Positions 52,350 to 60,198 of a stretch of 64,000 nt of DNA are shown here, piece by piece; position 1 is the stretch's first letter, and the number at the start of each line of letters is the position of its first letter. This stretch comes from Cytophagales bacterium (lineage in GTDB: Bacteria; Bacteroidota; Bacteroidia; Cytophagales; Thermoflexibacteraceae). The notes under the pieces were generated by a model. It had not been told where the DNA came from. It saw only the letters and a program-made list of their open reading frames with translations, and did not search any database. Both the position numbers and the translations under genes were made by a program. The DNA is taken from the NCBI GenBank assembly GCA_004294445.1, contig REAZ01000019.1:1-64000 (forward strand). Reading direction: 5' to 3'.

Positions 52350-53822
52350 ATGCCGATTCAAAACCAAGTAATCACACTTACGCAAGCTGAACAAACTTTG
52401 GAAAAACAGCTACTTAGCTCCGCAAAAACCCTTACGCTCACTGTTGGTGATGTGTCTGCGCTGACGGGGCTAAACACTGATGATGCCAAGCACGCCTTAG
52501 ATGTGTTGATGGCAAAGTACATCTGCCGCCTCAAAGTTACGGAAGCGGGCGACCTGATTTATGACTTCGGCAGCTCGATGCTTCGGCGTGGCGAAAAAAC
52601 GGCAAAAGAGTATTTGGAGGATTTAAAAAATATCCTCTGGCAAGTTTTCAAAATATTTTTTAAGGCATGGATTGCCGTTACTTTGGTGTTTTATTTTATC
52701 GTCTTTTTGGTCGTCATTATAGGGCTTATTATCGCTGCTTTGTCGGGAGATGGAGACGGTGATTTTGATATAGGAGATATTTTTGTCGGCTTTTTTCATG
52801 CTCTTGCTGAGGTTTTCAGAGGCATTTTTATCTGGGATACTTTCTCCCCCATCGTCTATTACGAAACCGACAAGCAGGGCTATCAGTACAAACACTACGA
52901 GTCCCGCAAGTCGTCTTTGGGCAAGTTTGGCAAGGCAAATAAGGAGATTAAAGAGGAGAAAAAAAGTTTTGTGGCTTCCGTTTATGATTTCGTTTTCGGT
53001 CCCCCAAGAGTAGAAACTACTACTTTGGACAACCTCAAAGAATTGGCGGCTTACTCTCGTAGGCAAAATGGCATAGTCGTTACCCCCGAAGTCATTGGCT
53101 TGGCGGGCTATAAGGCTGACGATGCCGACAAATTTATGGCGGAAGCTATTTCTCACTTCGGCGGAAAAGCTGACGTTACCGAAAATGGCGTTTTGTATGC
53201 CGAATTTGAGGAGTTGAGCAGGAGTGCCAGCAAGGAAGTGGAAGACAAAGTAGTTTGGTTTTGGGACGAATACGAACCCGAATATGAGGTTACGGGCAAC
53301 ACAGGCGGCAGAAACACACGAATCATCGGGATAAATATTTTCAATATGATAGTTTCGGGCATTGTGATAGGCACTGCAAGCGGCGACCCAACCGTTTCTG
53401 CATGGTTTTCTGTAGGGCTGGGTTGGATTCCTTTTGCCTTTTCTACCCTATTTTTCGGCGTGCCTGCCCTGCGTTCGCTGTCCATTTTCCCCAAGCAAAA
53501 AAAGCGTTACTTCGCTAACATCAGAAAACGATTAATGAAAGTAATCTACCAAGATAGGGACAAAATAGTATCGGCAGAGGAACTCATGCAGGCGGTAAAT
53601 GCACAAAGCAAGGGCGAAAAAAACCTCTCTAAAGAGGAAATAGAAAAGGTAATGAACGACCTTATTTTTGATTTTCAGGGGGAAATGCTCGTCAAAGAAG
53701 ACGGAAAAATCGTTTATACTTTCGAAAAACTAAAAGCAGAGTTAGACGAGGCGCACAGGCTACGGCAGGAAAAAGGCTTCGGAAATGCTCCCTCAGCCAT
53801 TGTTTTTGATTCGGGGATTTGA
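52350..53822 (+). CDS. Membrane protein with three winged-helix-like modules (490 aa)
   Basis: No known family recognised. Three segments share the plan helix-turn 'LTG/AGY/QAV', a helix with 'DDA..' or 'EE..', and a final strand pair ending in (L/V)xYxF: residues 30-73 (VGDVSALTGL...GDLIYDF), 242-286 (VTPEVIGLAGY...GVLYAEF) and 406-458 (VSAEELMQAV...GKIVYTF). Between modules 1 and 2 is a long hydrophobic hairpin (about 105-133), and between modules 2 and 3 two more (about 325-345 and 352-375). Winged-helix modules facing the cytoplasm from a membrane scaffold are suggested. It precedes a toxin-antitoxin pair in the same direction but is not obviously part of it. Confidence 0.75.
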   Translation: MPIQNQVITLTQAEQTLEKQLLSSAKTLTLTVGDVSALTGLNTDDAKHALDVLMAKYICRLKVTEAGDLIYDFGSSMLRRGEKTAKEYLEDLKNILWQVFKIFFKAWIAVTLVFYFIVFLVVIIGLIIAALSGDGDGDFDIGDIFVGFFHALAEVFRGIFIWDTFSPIVYYETDKQGYQYKHYESRKSSLGKFGKANKEIKEEKKSFVASVYDFVFGPPRVETTTLDNLKELAAYSRRQNGIVVTPEVIGLAGYKADDADKFMAEAISHFGGKADVTENGVLYAEFEELSRSASKEVEDKVVWFWDEYEPEYEVTGNTGGRNTRIIGINIFNMIVSGIVIGTASGDPTVSAWFSVGLGWIPFAFSTLFFGVPALRSLSIFPKQKKRYFANIRKRLMKVIYQDRDKIVSAEELMQAVNAQSKGEKNLSKEEIEKVMNDLIFDFQGEMLVKEDGKIVYTFEKLKAELDEAHRLRQEKGFGNAPSAIVFDSGI

Positions 53823-53861
53823 GAGAGTAATTGATTAACTTTACAAAAAAAGAAGAAAACT

Positions 53862-54206
53862 ATGGTCATAGAAAAAGACACTTTAAAATTGAATGTTCCG
53901 ATTGACTTTGAGCAATTGGTGAGTTTGGTAATGCAACTTCCGCAGGCTTACAAGCAAAAATTGACAAGCCTACTAATTGATAATAATAGTGGTTTTTTGA
54001 CCATAGATGAACCACTGACTTTCGAGCAGTGGAATAGCGAGTTTGACAATCAAAAGCTACAAGAATACCTGCCCGAATACGAAATGACATTATTGGAGTT
54101 TCGTAAAAAACAGTGGGAAGACGAGCAAGATACAGATGGACAAATGAACGAACAAGAATTTAAAACTTGGCTAAAAACAGCATGGAAAAATCAAATAGAG
54201 AAGTAA
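53862..54206 (+). CDS. Putative antitoxin of a RelE/ParE-type pair
   Basis: 114 aa, acidic, cytoplasmic, directly upstream of and overlapping a ParE/RelE-like toxin gene (25 bases shared). The middle and C-terminal parts (WNSEFDNQKLQEYLPEYE, EQEFKTWLKTAWKNQ) resemble the toxin-binding tails of such antitoxins; no DNA-binding motif is obvious, so the call rests mainly on context. Confidence 0.6.
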   Translation: MVIEKDTLKLNVPIDFEQLVSLVMQLPQAYKQKLTSLLIDNNSGFLTIDEPLTFEQWNSEFDNQKLQEYLPEYEMTLLEFRKKQWEDEQDTDGQMNEQEFKTWLKTAWKNQIEK

Positions 54207-54508
54207 TATTTAGCCGTTTTTTTAGAATTACTTTGCTTTCCATCTTGCACTATATCGCAGAAGAATCTTCTCAAAATGCAGAGAAATTTAGTGTGGATTT
54301 GCAAACTTTCTTAGAAGAAATAGGCAAGTATCCAGACATTTACAAAGAGTTTAATCCTTGGGCAAGCAAAAGCAAACTATATCGTTATCGCATTTTTAAG
54401 AAAAACTACTTGGTAATTTTTAAAGTTACCAAACTCAAATTGCTGTTTGTACGCATAGAGTACGCCAAGCGAAATCCCGATTATTATAAATCCTTGAAAA
54501 AGAAATAA
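54182..54508 (+). CDS. ParE/RelE-family toxin
   Basis: 108 aa from ATG 54182 (MEKSNREVIFS); a TTG-initiated longer form is less likely. The ParE/RelE fold shows in LLSILHYIAEESSQNAEKF, FLEEIGKYPDIYKEFNPWASKSKLYRYRIFKKNYLVIFKV (read as consecutive parts) and LLFVRIEYAKRNP. The translational overlap with the upstream gene is typical of TA operons. Predicted to inhibit gyrase (ParE) or cleave mRNA (RelE); residues do not decide. Confidence 0.8.
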   Translation: MEKSNREVIFSRFFRITLLSILHYIAEESSQNAEKFSVDLQTFLEEIGKYPDIYKEFNPWASKSKLYRYRIFKKNYLVIFKVTKLKLLFVRIEYAKRNPDYYKSLKKK

Positions 54509-54542
54509 ATGCTCACAAAAAACACATAACCCATAAAAAAAA

Positions 54543-54649
54543 ATGGCACACCTCACAGGCATAGGCATAGAAAACTTCCGAGTATTCAAGACTACACAGA
54601 GTTTGACTTCACACCGATTACGATACTGACAGGGGCGAATAATTCGGGC
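54543..54649 (+). pseudogene. AAA/RecF-like ATPase N-terminal remnant, cut in the P-loop
   Basis: ATG 54543 opens MAHLTGIGIENFRVFK, the classic first strand and helix of AAA ATPases of the RecF/OLD/SMC class. A one-base deletion after the Lys codon shifts frame; the next frame reads DYTEFDFTPITILTGANNSG, the P-loop approach, but the expected K-(S/T) is missing because IS sequence begins directly after. It is a dead gene interrupted within the Walker A motif. Confidence 0.8.
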
Positions 54650-54652
54650 GAA

Positions 54653-54883
54653 CCGTATGAGTACATTCATCTCAATACTTTTAACAATGGTCTTGAGTTG
54701 GAAGAAGGACTTAGTAAGTTTTCCAATTTTATAATTATGAACGTAAACATCAATCTTTAGGCTATTTGACACCAGCAGAAGTTTACATTGATAAAAAAGA
54801 ACTATCTAAAAAAAATACAAAAACTTAATCAAACGACTACACCTTAGTTTTACACTGAAATTGTCCAAACTTTGGGGTACACC
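54653..54883 (+). mobile_element. IS3-family element remnant: transposase C-terminus and probable right end
   Basis: The reading YEYIHLNTFNNGLELEEGL continues in a shifted frame as YERKHQSLGYLTPAEVY and ends at TAA 54826-54828. This is the conserved C-terminus of IS3-family OrfB (the (K/R)xHQSLGYxTPAE motif), with a frameshift near 54725. After the stop, TGTCCAAACTTTGGGGTACA at about 54861-54880 has the shape of a right terminal repeat. The 5' side of the element is gone; the IS segment adjoins the ATPase remnant on its left. Confidence 0.8.
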
Positions 54884-54896
54884 ATAATCAACTTCT

Positions 54897-57029
54897 ATGG
54901 GTAAGTTTCGTGCTACTGTGGCGAGTAATACTACCTCATTCCAAAATGTAAAAATCTATAAATCGGGCTACAAACTCAAAGATTGGAAATTAGACAAAAA
55001 TAAGGAACTGCTCATCGTTCAGTTAGCCAAACTTTCGCAAACAGAGATTCTTAATGCCAAGACGATAAAAGGAACATTGTATAACCCCAATGGAGTGCCT
55101 GTGCGAAAGGCATGGATTACTGTGGATGGGGTATCACTGATGGATGTAGCAATTACTAATGATAAGGGCATTTTTTACCTTCGTATTCCTCCCGATGAAA
55201 ATTTTAGCAATAAAAACAAAATTTTAGTAGAAGGCAAGCACATCAATGCCTCTTTTGTGAAGTATGATGAAAAGAAAATGACTCTTTACATTATGCTCAA
55301 AGATGTAGGGCAGGAGCTAAATACAGCAAATGAGAATTTTAACGAACTGCCAAATAATAATCCCGACCAATATGAAATCAGTGTGATAGATGAGGATTCT
55401 CAACCTGTAGCTTCCTTAGCTGTGAATGCTTGGGGAATCGGTTTTTTTACTACTGATGCAGAAGGTAAGTTTAATATAGAAAGTAAAGATATTCAGTCTA
55501 TTAAATTTATTATCAAAGGCTTTGATAAAATTAGGACAAATTACGGAGAAAATGAAAAAAGTAGAAAAGTAACCATATTTGTTCGTAGCTTACTCCCGCG
55601 AGCATCGTTTCGCGAAGTAGCTTCAAAAGGAAGGGCTACCAATTTTGCCGATAGTGTCGGAAAAGGAGATTATGCTGGCAGATTTAATAGGGTTTCTGAT
55701 GAGTTAAATAGTGAAAAAGAACTGTTTGAGAATTCGGGCGAGCGAGTAAGGGGCGAGATAGATAAAATTAATGAGGAACTTGTGAAAGATAAAAACTTGA
55801 ATGAATCTCAAAAACAACTTCTACAAACTTATTTAGGTGGCTTGGAGGAATTACTCAATGATAATGCAAAAGTTTTTGAGCATAATCAGTCCCAAACCAA
55901 AAGCCGCTTGGAAATGATGCGTTCCTTTGTTTCTGCCAAAAACAAGATAGATGACGAGATGCTCAAGGAAATGGAAAAGGAAAAGCAAGTAATGCTCTCC
56001 GATTTTAAGAAAAATATCTGGGCTATTTCTTCTGTTGCCGCTGTTTTTGCTGTTATTACTGTGATTGCGTTTTCTTTGGCTCGGTATCTTAATAATCAGA
56101 AGAAAAAAGTAGAAGAAGCGAATAAAAATTTGGCTATAGCTACTACGCAACTGAGCGAAAAAGTAAATGAAATAAATCAAAAAAATGAGGAAATGAAGGT
56201 GCAAGCCGAAAACTTGCAAAAAATAAATCAAGAGTTACATAAAAAAGACGCTAATATTACCGCAAGCCTTAACTATGCCCGAAGGCTCCAGAAAGCAACT
56301 TTCCCACAAGTGGAGTTTATAAAGAAGTCTATTCCCGATTTTTTTACGTTTTTTAAGCCTAAAGATATAGTAAGTGGCGATTTTTATTGGTTTGCTGAAA
56401 AAATAGACCCACATACAGGCAATAAACAGCAATTTATTGCTTCGGCAGACTGCACAGGGCATGGCGTACCTGGGGCGTTTATGAGCATGGTGGGTGATGC
56501 ACTTTTGGATAAAATCATTAATACACAAGGCATTAGCTCTCCCGATAAAATCTTGACCGAACTGCACTACGGCATACGCTATATGCTCAACCAAGAGGAA
56601 AGTGAAAATAGAGATGGCATGGATATGGGCTTTTGTATGATAGACAAAGCCAATAATACGATAGAATATGCAGGTGCGAAAAACTCACTTTTTTATATTC
56701 AAGATGGCAAGCTAAACACTGCCAAAGGCACAATGATGTCTTTGGGCGGGATTCAGTTTAGGGATTTGGGCGAAGAAAAGACGTTTACCAAGCAAATAAT
56801 CGATATTAGCAAACCAACAACTTGTTATTTATTCTCTGACGGATTTCCAGACCAATTTGGCGGAGAAACAAGTAAGAAATATAGCAAGCAACGTTTTAGC
56901 AATTTGTTGCTCAGTATCCACGGTGAAAGCTTTGAAAAACAAAAAGAAATACTCTCCAATGAACTTGAGGAGTGGCGAAAAGGAACGAAACAAACTGATG
57001 ATGTGTTAGTTATGGGATTTAGAGTATAG
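54897..57029 (+). CDS. 5'-truncated SpoIIE-type phosphatase receptor
   Basis: 710 aa from ATG 54897, which is probably not the ancestral start: the in-frame TAA at 54885 sits at the end of the IS remnant, and the protein opens in the middle of a beta-sandwich (GKFRATVASNT). Carboxypeptidase-regulatory-like repeats at about 1-60, 60-120 (IKGTLYNPNGVPVRKAWITV) and 155-220 (YEISVIDEDSQPVASLAV) would be periplasmic. A coiled coil follows, then one transmembrane helix (about 373-395), a second coiled coil (400-450) and a PP2C/SpoIIE serine phosphatase domain (about 455-710: SGDFYWF, ADCTGHGVPGAFMSMVG, AGAKNSLFYI, LFSDGFPDQFGG) with metal Asp residues intact. No signal peptide remains. Convergent with the sigma-54 activator. 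Confidence 0.85.
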   Translation: MGKFRATVASNTTSFQNVKIYKSGYKLKDWKLDKNKELLIVQLAKLSQTEILNAKTIKGTLYNPNGVPVRKAWITVDGVSLMDVAITNDKGIFYLRIPPDENFSNKNKILVEGKHINASFVKYDEKKMTLYIMLKDVGQELNTANENFNELPNNNPDQYEISVIDEDSQPVASLAVNAWGIGFFTTDAEGKFNIESKDIQSIKFIIKGFDKIRTNYGENEKSRKVTIFVRSLLPRASFREVASKGRATNFADSVGKGDYAGRFNRVSDELNSEKELFENSGERVRGEIDKINEELVKDKNLNESQKQLLQTYLGGLEELLNDNAKVFEHNQSQTKSRLEMMRSFVSAKNKIDDEMLKEMEKEKQVMLSDFKKNIWAISSVAAVFAVITVIAFSLARYLNNQKKKVEEANKNLAIATTQLSEKVNEINQKNEEMKVQAENLQKINQELHKKDANITASLNYARRLQKATFPQVEFIKKSIPDFFTFFKPKDIVSGDFYWFAEKIDPHTGNKQQFIASADCTGHGVPGAFMSMVGDALLDKIINTQGISSPDKILTELHYGIRYMLNQEESENRDGMDMGFCMIDKANNTIEYAGAKNSLFYIQDGKLNTAKGTMMSLGGIQFRDLGEEKTFTKQIIDISKPTTCYLFSDGFPDQFGGETSKKYSKQRFSNLLLSIHGESFEKQKEILSNELEEWRKGTKQTDDVLVMGFRV

Positions 57030-57071
57030 AGAGATTACTGGGCTACCAAGAACTTATTGGGTTAAGCATAT

Positions 57072-58403
57072 CTATTCTTCCAGACCGTATTGTTTTATCT
57101 TTCTGTAGAGTGTCCTTTCAGAAATCCCCAAATCGTGAGCCGCATATTTGCGCTTATTACTGTTTTTTTTCAATGCCCTCATAATCATTTCTTTTTCTTG
57201 CTTTTCCAAAGAAAAAGTATCTTCTTCCATCACACTATGCGAAATATCTTCCACTTTTGCATATTCAAATTCCTCATTTTCTTCCTTTTCGTTTTGAGCA
57301 GGATTTAAAAATAAAGAAGCAGGCTGTGCATTTGTGTTAGTATTAGTATTATTTGTGTTGGATACATTATTAAAAGAAGAGGCGGGATATGAGTTTGTCG
57401 GCGTGAAAAAATCATCTTCCACACTATTAAAGAGATGCTTATTTTGCTGAATAATTGTTTTGCCCGAAGTTTCTCCTTGTAAAATGCTCAATACCAATTT
57501 TTTTAGCTCTGCAATGTCTTTTTTTACATCAAACATTGCCTTGAATAAAATACTCTCTCGCTCACTTAGCCCCTCTTCTCTGCTTTCTCCGAGTACCATA
57601 GGTAAGGTATTCATCTGATTTTGAGGGAGGTATTTCATCAAAACCTCTGCCGAGATGTCTTTGTTATCTACTTCTAATACAGAAATTTGGCTGGCAATAT
57701 TTTTTAGCTGCCTAATATTACCGGGAAATCTAAACTTGAGTAATAATTTCTTTGCATCTTCTTCTAAATTAATAGGTTTGGCAAAGTTTTTTTCTGCCAA
57801 ATCGGAGGCAAATTTTCTGAACAATAGTAAAATATCATTTCCTCTCTCTCGCAACGGCGGAATAAAAATAGGTACGGTGTTTAATCGGAAATATAAATCT
57901 TGGCGAAATTTGCCCTTTTCTACGGCTTTCATCAAATCTACATTGGTAGCCGCTATTACACGAACATTTGTTTTTTGTACTTTTGAAGAGCCAACCCTGA
58001 TAAATTCACCGTTTTCTAATACGCGCAAAAGTCTTGCCTGAGTACCTAAAGGCATCTCGCCAATTTCATCTAAAAAAATAGAACCTCCGTTAGTTTCCTC
58101 AAAATAGCCCTTCCGAGCATCCGAAGCCCCAGTAAAGGAGCCTTTTTCATGCCCAAAAAGTTCGGAATCTATAGTTCCTTCGGGAATAGCGCCGCAGTTA
58201 ATAGCTATAAAATTATTGTGTTTGCGGGGACTAAGTTGGTGAATGATTTTGGAAAAAGATTCTTTGCCCGTACCGCTTTCCCCTGTAATGAGTACGGTCA
58301 TGTCCGTAGCCGCAACTTGAATGGCAACTTGAATGGCATAGTTCAAGGCAGAAGAGTTGCCTATAATACCAAATCTTGATTTTATACTTTGATTTTCAAT
58401 CAT
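57072..58403 (-). CDS. Sigma-54-dependent transcriptional activator (AAA+ and Fis-type HTH)
   Basis: 443 aa NtrC-class activator without a receiver domain. Walker A GESGTGKE (41-48), the sigma-54 contact loop as GSFTGA (88-93; usual form GAFTGA), Walker B IFLDEIGE (near 109-116), sensor 'RLLRVLENGEFIRVGS'. A low-complexity Asn/Thr linker at about 330-375 is followed by a C-terminal Fis-type helix-turn-helix with NSNKRKYAAHDLGISERTLYRKIKQY (given as parts). Lacking a sensory domain, it may be controlled by a partner. Its target genes are not evident. Confidence 0.9.
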   Translation of the reverse strand: MIENQSIKSRFGIIGNSSALNYAIQVAIQVAATDMTVLITGESGTGKESFSKIIHQLSPRKHNNFIAINCGAIPEGTIDSELFGHEKGSFTGASDARKGYFEETNGGSIFLDEIGEMPLGTQARLLRVLENGEFIRVGSSKVQKTNVRVIAATNVDLMKAVEKGKFRQDLYFRLNTVPIFIPPLRERGNDILLLFRKFASDLAEKNFAKPINLEEDAKKLLLKFRFPGNIRQLKNIASQISVLEVDNKDISAEVLMKYLPQNQMNTLPMVLGESREEGLSERESILFKAMFDVKKDIAELKKLVLSILQGETSGKTIIQQNKHLFNSVEDDFFTPTNSYPASSFNNVSNTNNTNTNTNAQPASLFLNPAQNEKEENEEFEYAKVEDISHSVMEEDTFSLEKQEKEMIMRALKKNSNKRKYAAHDLGISERTLYRKIKQYGLEE

Positions 58404-58472
58404 TTATAAAAATACACTAATTGATGATGACGAATATTATATTTTCACACGCACAAGTAATAACAAAGATAG

Positions 58473-58901
58473 TTATAAATTAGCTATCTTTTTCCAAATG
58501 ATAGTTGCTTTTTTCCCTGCTTTGGTAAGTGCTGTCCCTTTAAAGCTATTTTTGTCTTCCTGCATTTCTAAGGTATAATCTACCCACGCATCCCCTGCCC
58601 CATATTTTAAATCTTTGATAACCAGATGCGTAATTATTTTTTTTCCATCAAAAGTAATTTGTTCAAATACATAGTTTTTCCGTTTTGGGCAGGTAATTGT
58701 AGGTTTATTTTGCGTATTAGTAGTAATGATATATACATCTGCGTAATCTACGTTCGTTGGCTCTCCCGCCCCCCATGTTTCTTCCCACTGCCCCGAAATG
58801 TCTTCTAATTGTTGCTTCTGTGGCTTTGAAAGAGAGCAACTTATGAAAAAAATCATGGTTATTATGCCCAAATATATACGGATTCTATTTTTCATTTCCA
58901 A
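58473..58901 (-). CDS. Hypothetical lipoprotein (142 aa)
   Basis: 142 aa with a lipoprotein signal (IIMTM-like hydrophobic core, lipobox FISC with C22). The mature part is a small beta-rich domain with ISGQWEETWGAGE and ENKNSFKGTAL segments, similar to lipocalin-like or DUF-type extracellular proteins, but I cannot name a family. It is upstream (in the leftward direction) of the sigma-54 activator. Confidence 0.7.
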   Translation of the reverse strand: MEMKNRIRIYLGIITMIFFISCSLSKPQKQQLEDISGQWEETWGAGEPTNVDYADVYIITTNTQNKPTITCPKRKNYVFEQITFDGKKIITHLVIKDLKYGAGDAWVDYTLEMQEDKNSFKGTALTKAGKKATIIWKKIANL

Positions 58902-58982
58902 TCGTTATTTTTATTTTCGGCAAAGGTAGGGAATATCTATTAATTTTACATATCAAATTTGTGGACAGAAAGACAAGGCTAT

Positions 58983-59020
58983 AAAAAAAGATGACATCTC
59001 TTGAAGAGGTGCCATCTTTT
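58983..59020 (-). terminator. Rho-independent terminator of the PorP/SprF gene
   Basis: A stem of about 15 bp with two G-T/wobble mismatches (58986-59001 with about 59005-59020) and a short loop, then on the minus strand a run of T, 17 bases past the stop at 59037. Confidence 0.8.
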
Positions 59021-59036
59021 GGGAAGTTTAAAAAAA

Positions 59037-60080
59037 TTAATTTTTTCGCTTTGTAGGTTTTATTTTAGGCGTATTACGCTTATAAAGCGGTTTTTTATAG
59101 CCAGGACCGGGCATTGACGGGTGTTCTACTTTTCGTTTTATGTTGGTATTAGACCGTCCTTTTGGTGCGCCATAGACCTTGCTTTTAAGGAAGCCAAACT
59201 TATAGCCAAGCATAATTTCGTTTGTGCCTCCTGCAAAACCTTGTAACTGCCCTGTGGAAAAATCTCTGGAATAGCCAAAACGCAAGTTATTGAAACTAAC
59301 ACCTGCCCCAACGACAGCACCGTAGTCAAAACGGTAAGCAGCATTCGTCCAAATGATATTATTGAAGGTATATTGCACGCCAAAATCGAGTTGCATTGGT
59401 GTATTCTGAACATAGCGAGCCATGATCATAGGCTCTATGCGGTGCATTTCATCATAGGTTTTGAGTGTACACCTTGCCGTAAGCAAATAATGAGGCTTTA
59501 ATTTTAGGTTGTTATCTGCCTCGTCAATAGTCCTTACGCCGCCGTTAAGGAACTGCGGGATAGAGAACCCTATTTGGAACTTATCTTTGAAAATATAGTT
59601 CATACCGAAGGCAAATTCCATTGACATATAATTCCCTGTGTTGCTCAAAATAATTGGGTCATTTGGGTGCAAGATGTATGCTTTGCTAAAATCAACACTT
59701 GTTTGATTGAAACCGCCAGAAAGCCCAAAAGAGAAGTAAGATGAGTTTTCATATAGGTTAAAAATATGATAGGCATAGCTAAACATCACTTTATTTTGCC
59801 TAAAAATGCCTATATTGTCTTGATAGGCGTTTACCCCAAAACCACTTCTTGACTCAAAGAAGGGCAAATCTACGGTAATCAGATTGGTAACGGGTGCGCC
59901 CTCTATGCCGTCCCACTGATTGCGGTGGGTGATATTGACCGAGCCAAATTTGTCCAAACCCGCCCATGCTGGGTTATAAATAAAGGGGTTGGCAAAGTAT
60001 TGACTATAAAGAGGAATCTGTTGGGCAAATACTTTGCCGCTCAAGGCGATAATTATTCCTACTAAAAATAATTTCTTCAT
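59037..60080 (-). CDS. PorP/SprF family type IX secretion outer-membrane protein
   Basis: 347 aa. Signal peptide about 1-19 (FLVGIIIALSGKVFAQ), then the family opening QQIPLYSQYFANPFIYNPAWAG, and beta-barrel strands such as YSRDFSTGQLQGFAGGTNEIMLGYKF. A basic C-terminal tail follows (KRKVEHPSMPG...). SprF-type proteins help type IX cargo reach or stay at the surface and are usually encoded beside a large cargo gene, as here. The cargo gene (60199-63735) lies 118 bases upstream, in the same direction. Confidence 0.93.
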   Translation of the reverse strand: MKKLFLVGIIIALSGKVFAQQIPLYSQYFANPFIYNPAWAGLDKFGSVNITHRNQWDGIEGAPVTNLITVDLPFFESRSGFGVNAYQDNIGIFRQNKVMFSYAYHIFNLYENSSYFSFGLSGGFNQTSVDFSKAYILHPNDPIILSNTGNYMSMEFAFGMNYIFKDKFQIGFSIPQFLNGGVRTIDEADNNLKLKPHYLLTARCTLKTYDEMHRIEPMIMARYVQNTPMQLDFGVQYTFNNIIWTNAAYRFDYGAVVGAGVSFNNLRFGYSRDFSTGQLQGFAGGTNEIMLGYKFGFLKSKVYGAPKGRSNTNIKRKVEHPSMPGPGYKKPLYKRNTPKIKPTKRKN

Positions 60081-60111
60081 TATACTTATGTTTCTTGTTT
60101 TATGTTTTTTG

Positions 60112-60180
60112 TTCCTTGTTTCTCCCTGTATTTATGCTTTTAAAATAAAAGCAGGCATACTTTGGCTGAGAAACAAGGAA
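60112..60180. repeat. Nested hairpins between the cargo gene and PorP/SprF
   Basis: An outer 13-bp stem, TTCCTTGTTTCTC (60112-60124) with 60168-60180, encloses an inner 8-bp stem TGCTTTTA (60135-60142 with 60146-60153). No U-tract; more likely an mRNA-processing or attenuating structure between two genes of one operon than a full terminator. Confidence 0.55.
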
Positions 60181-60198
60181 TAATGCACTTAGAAGTCG

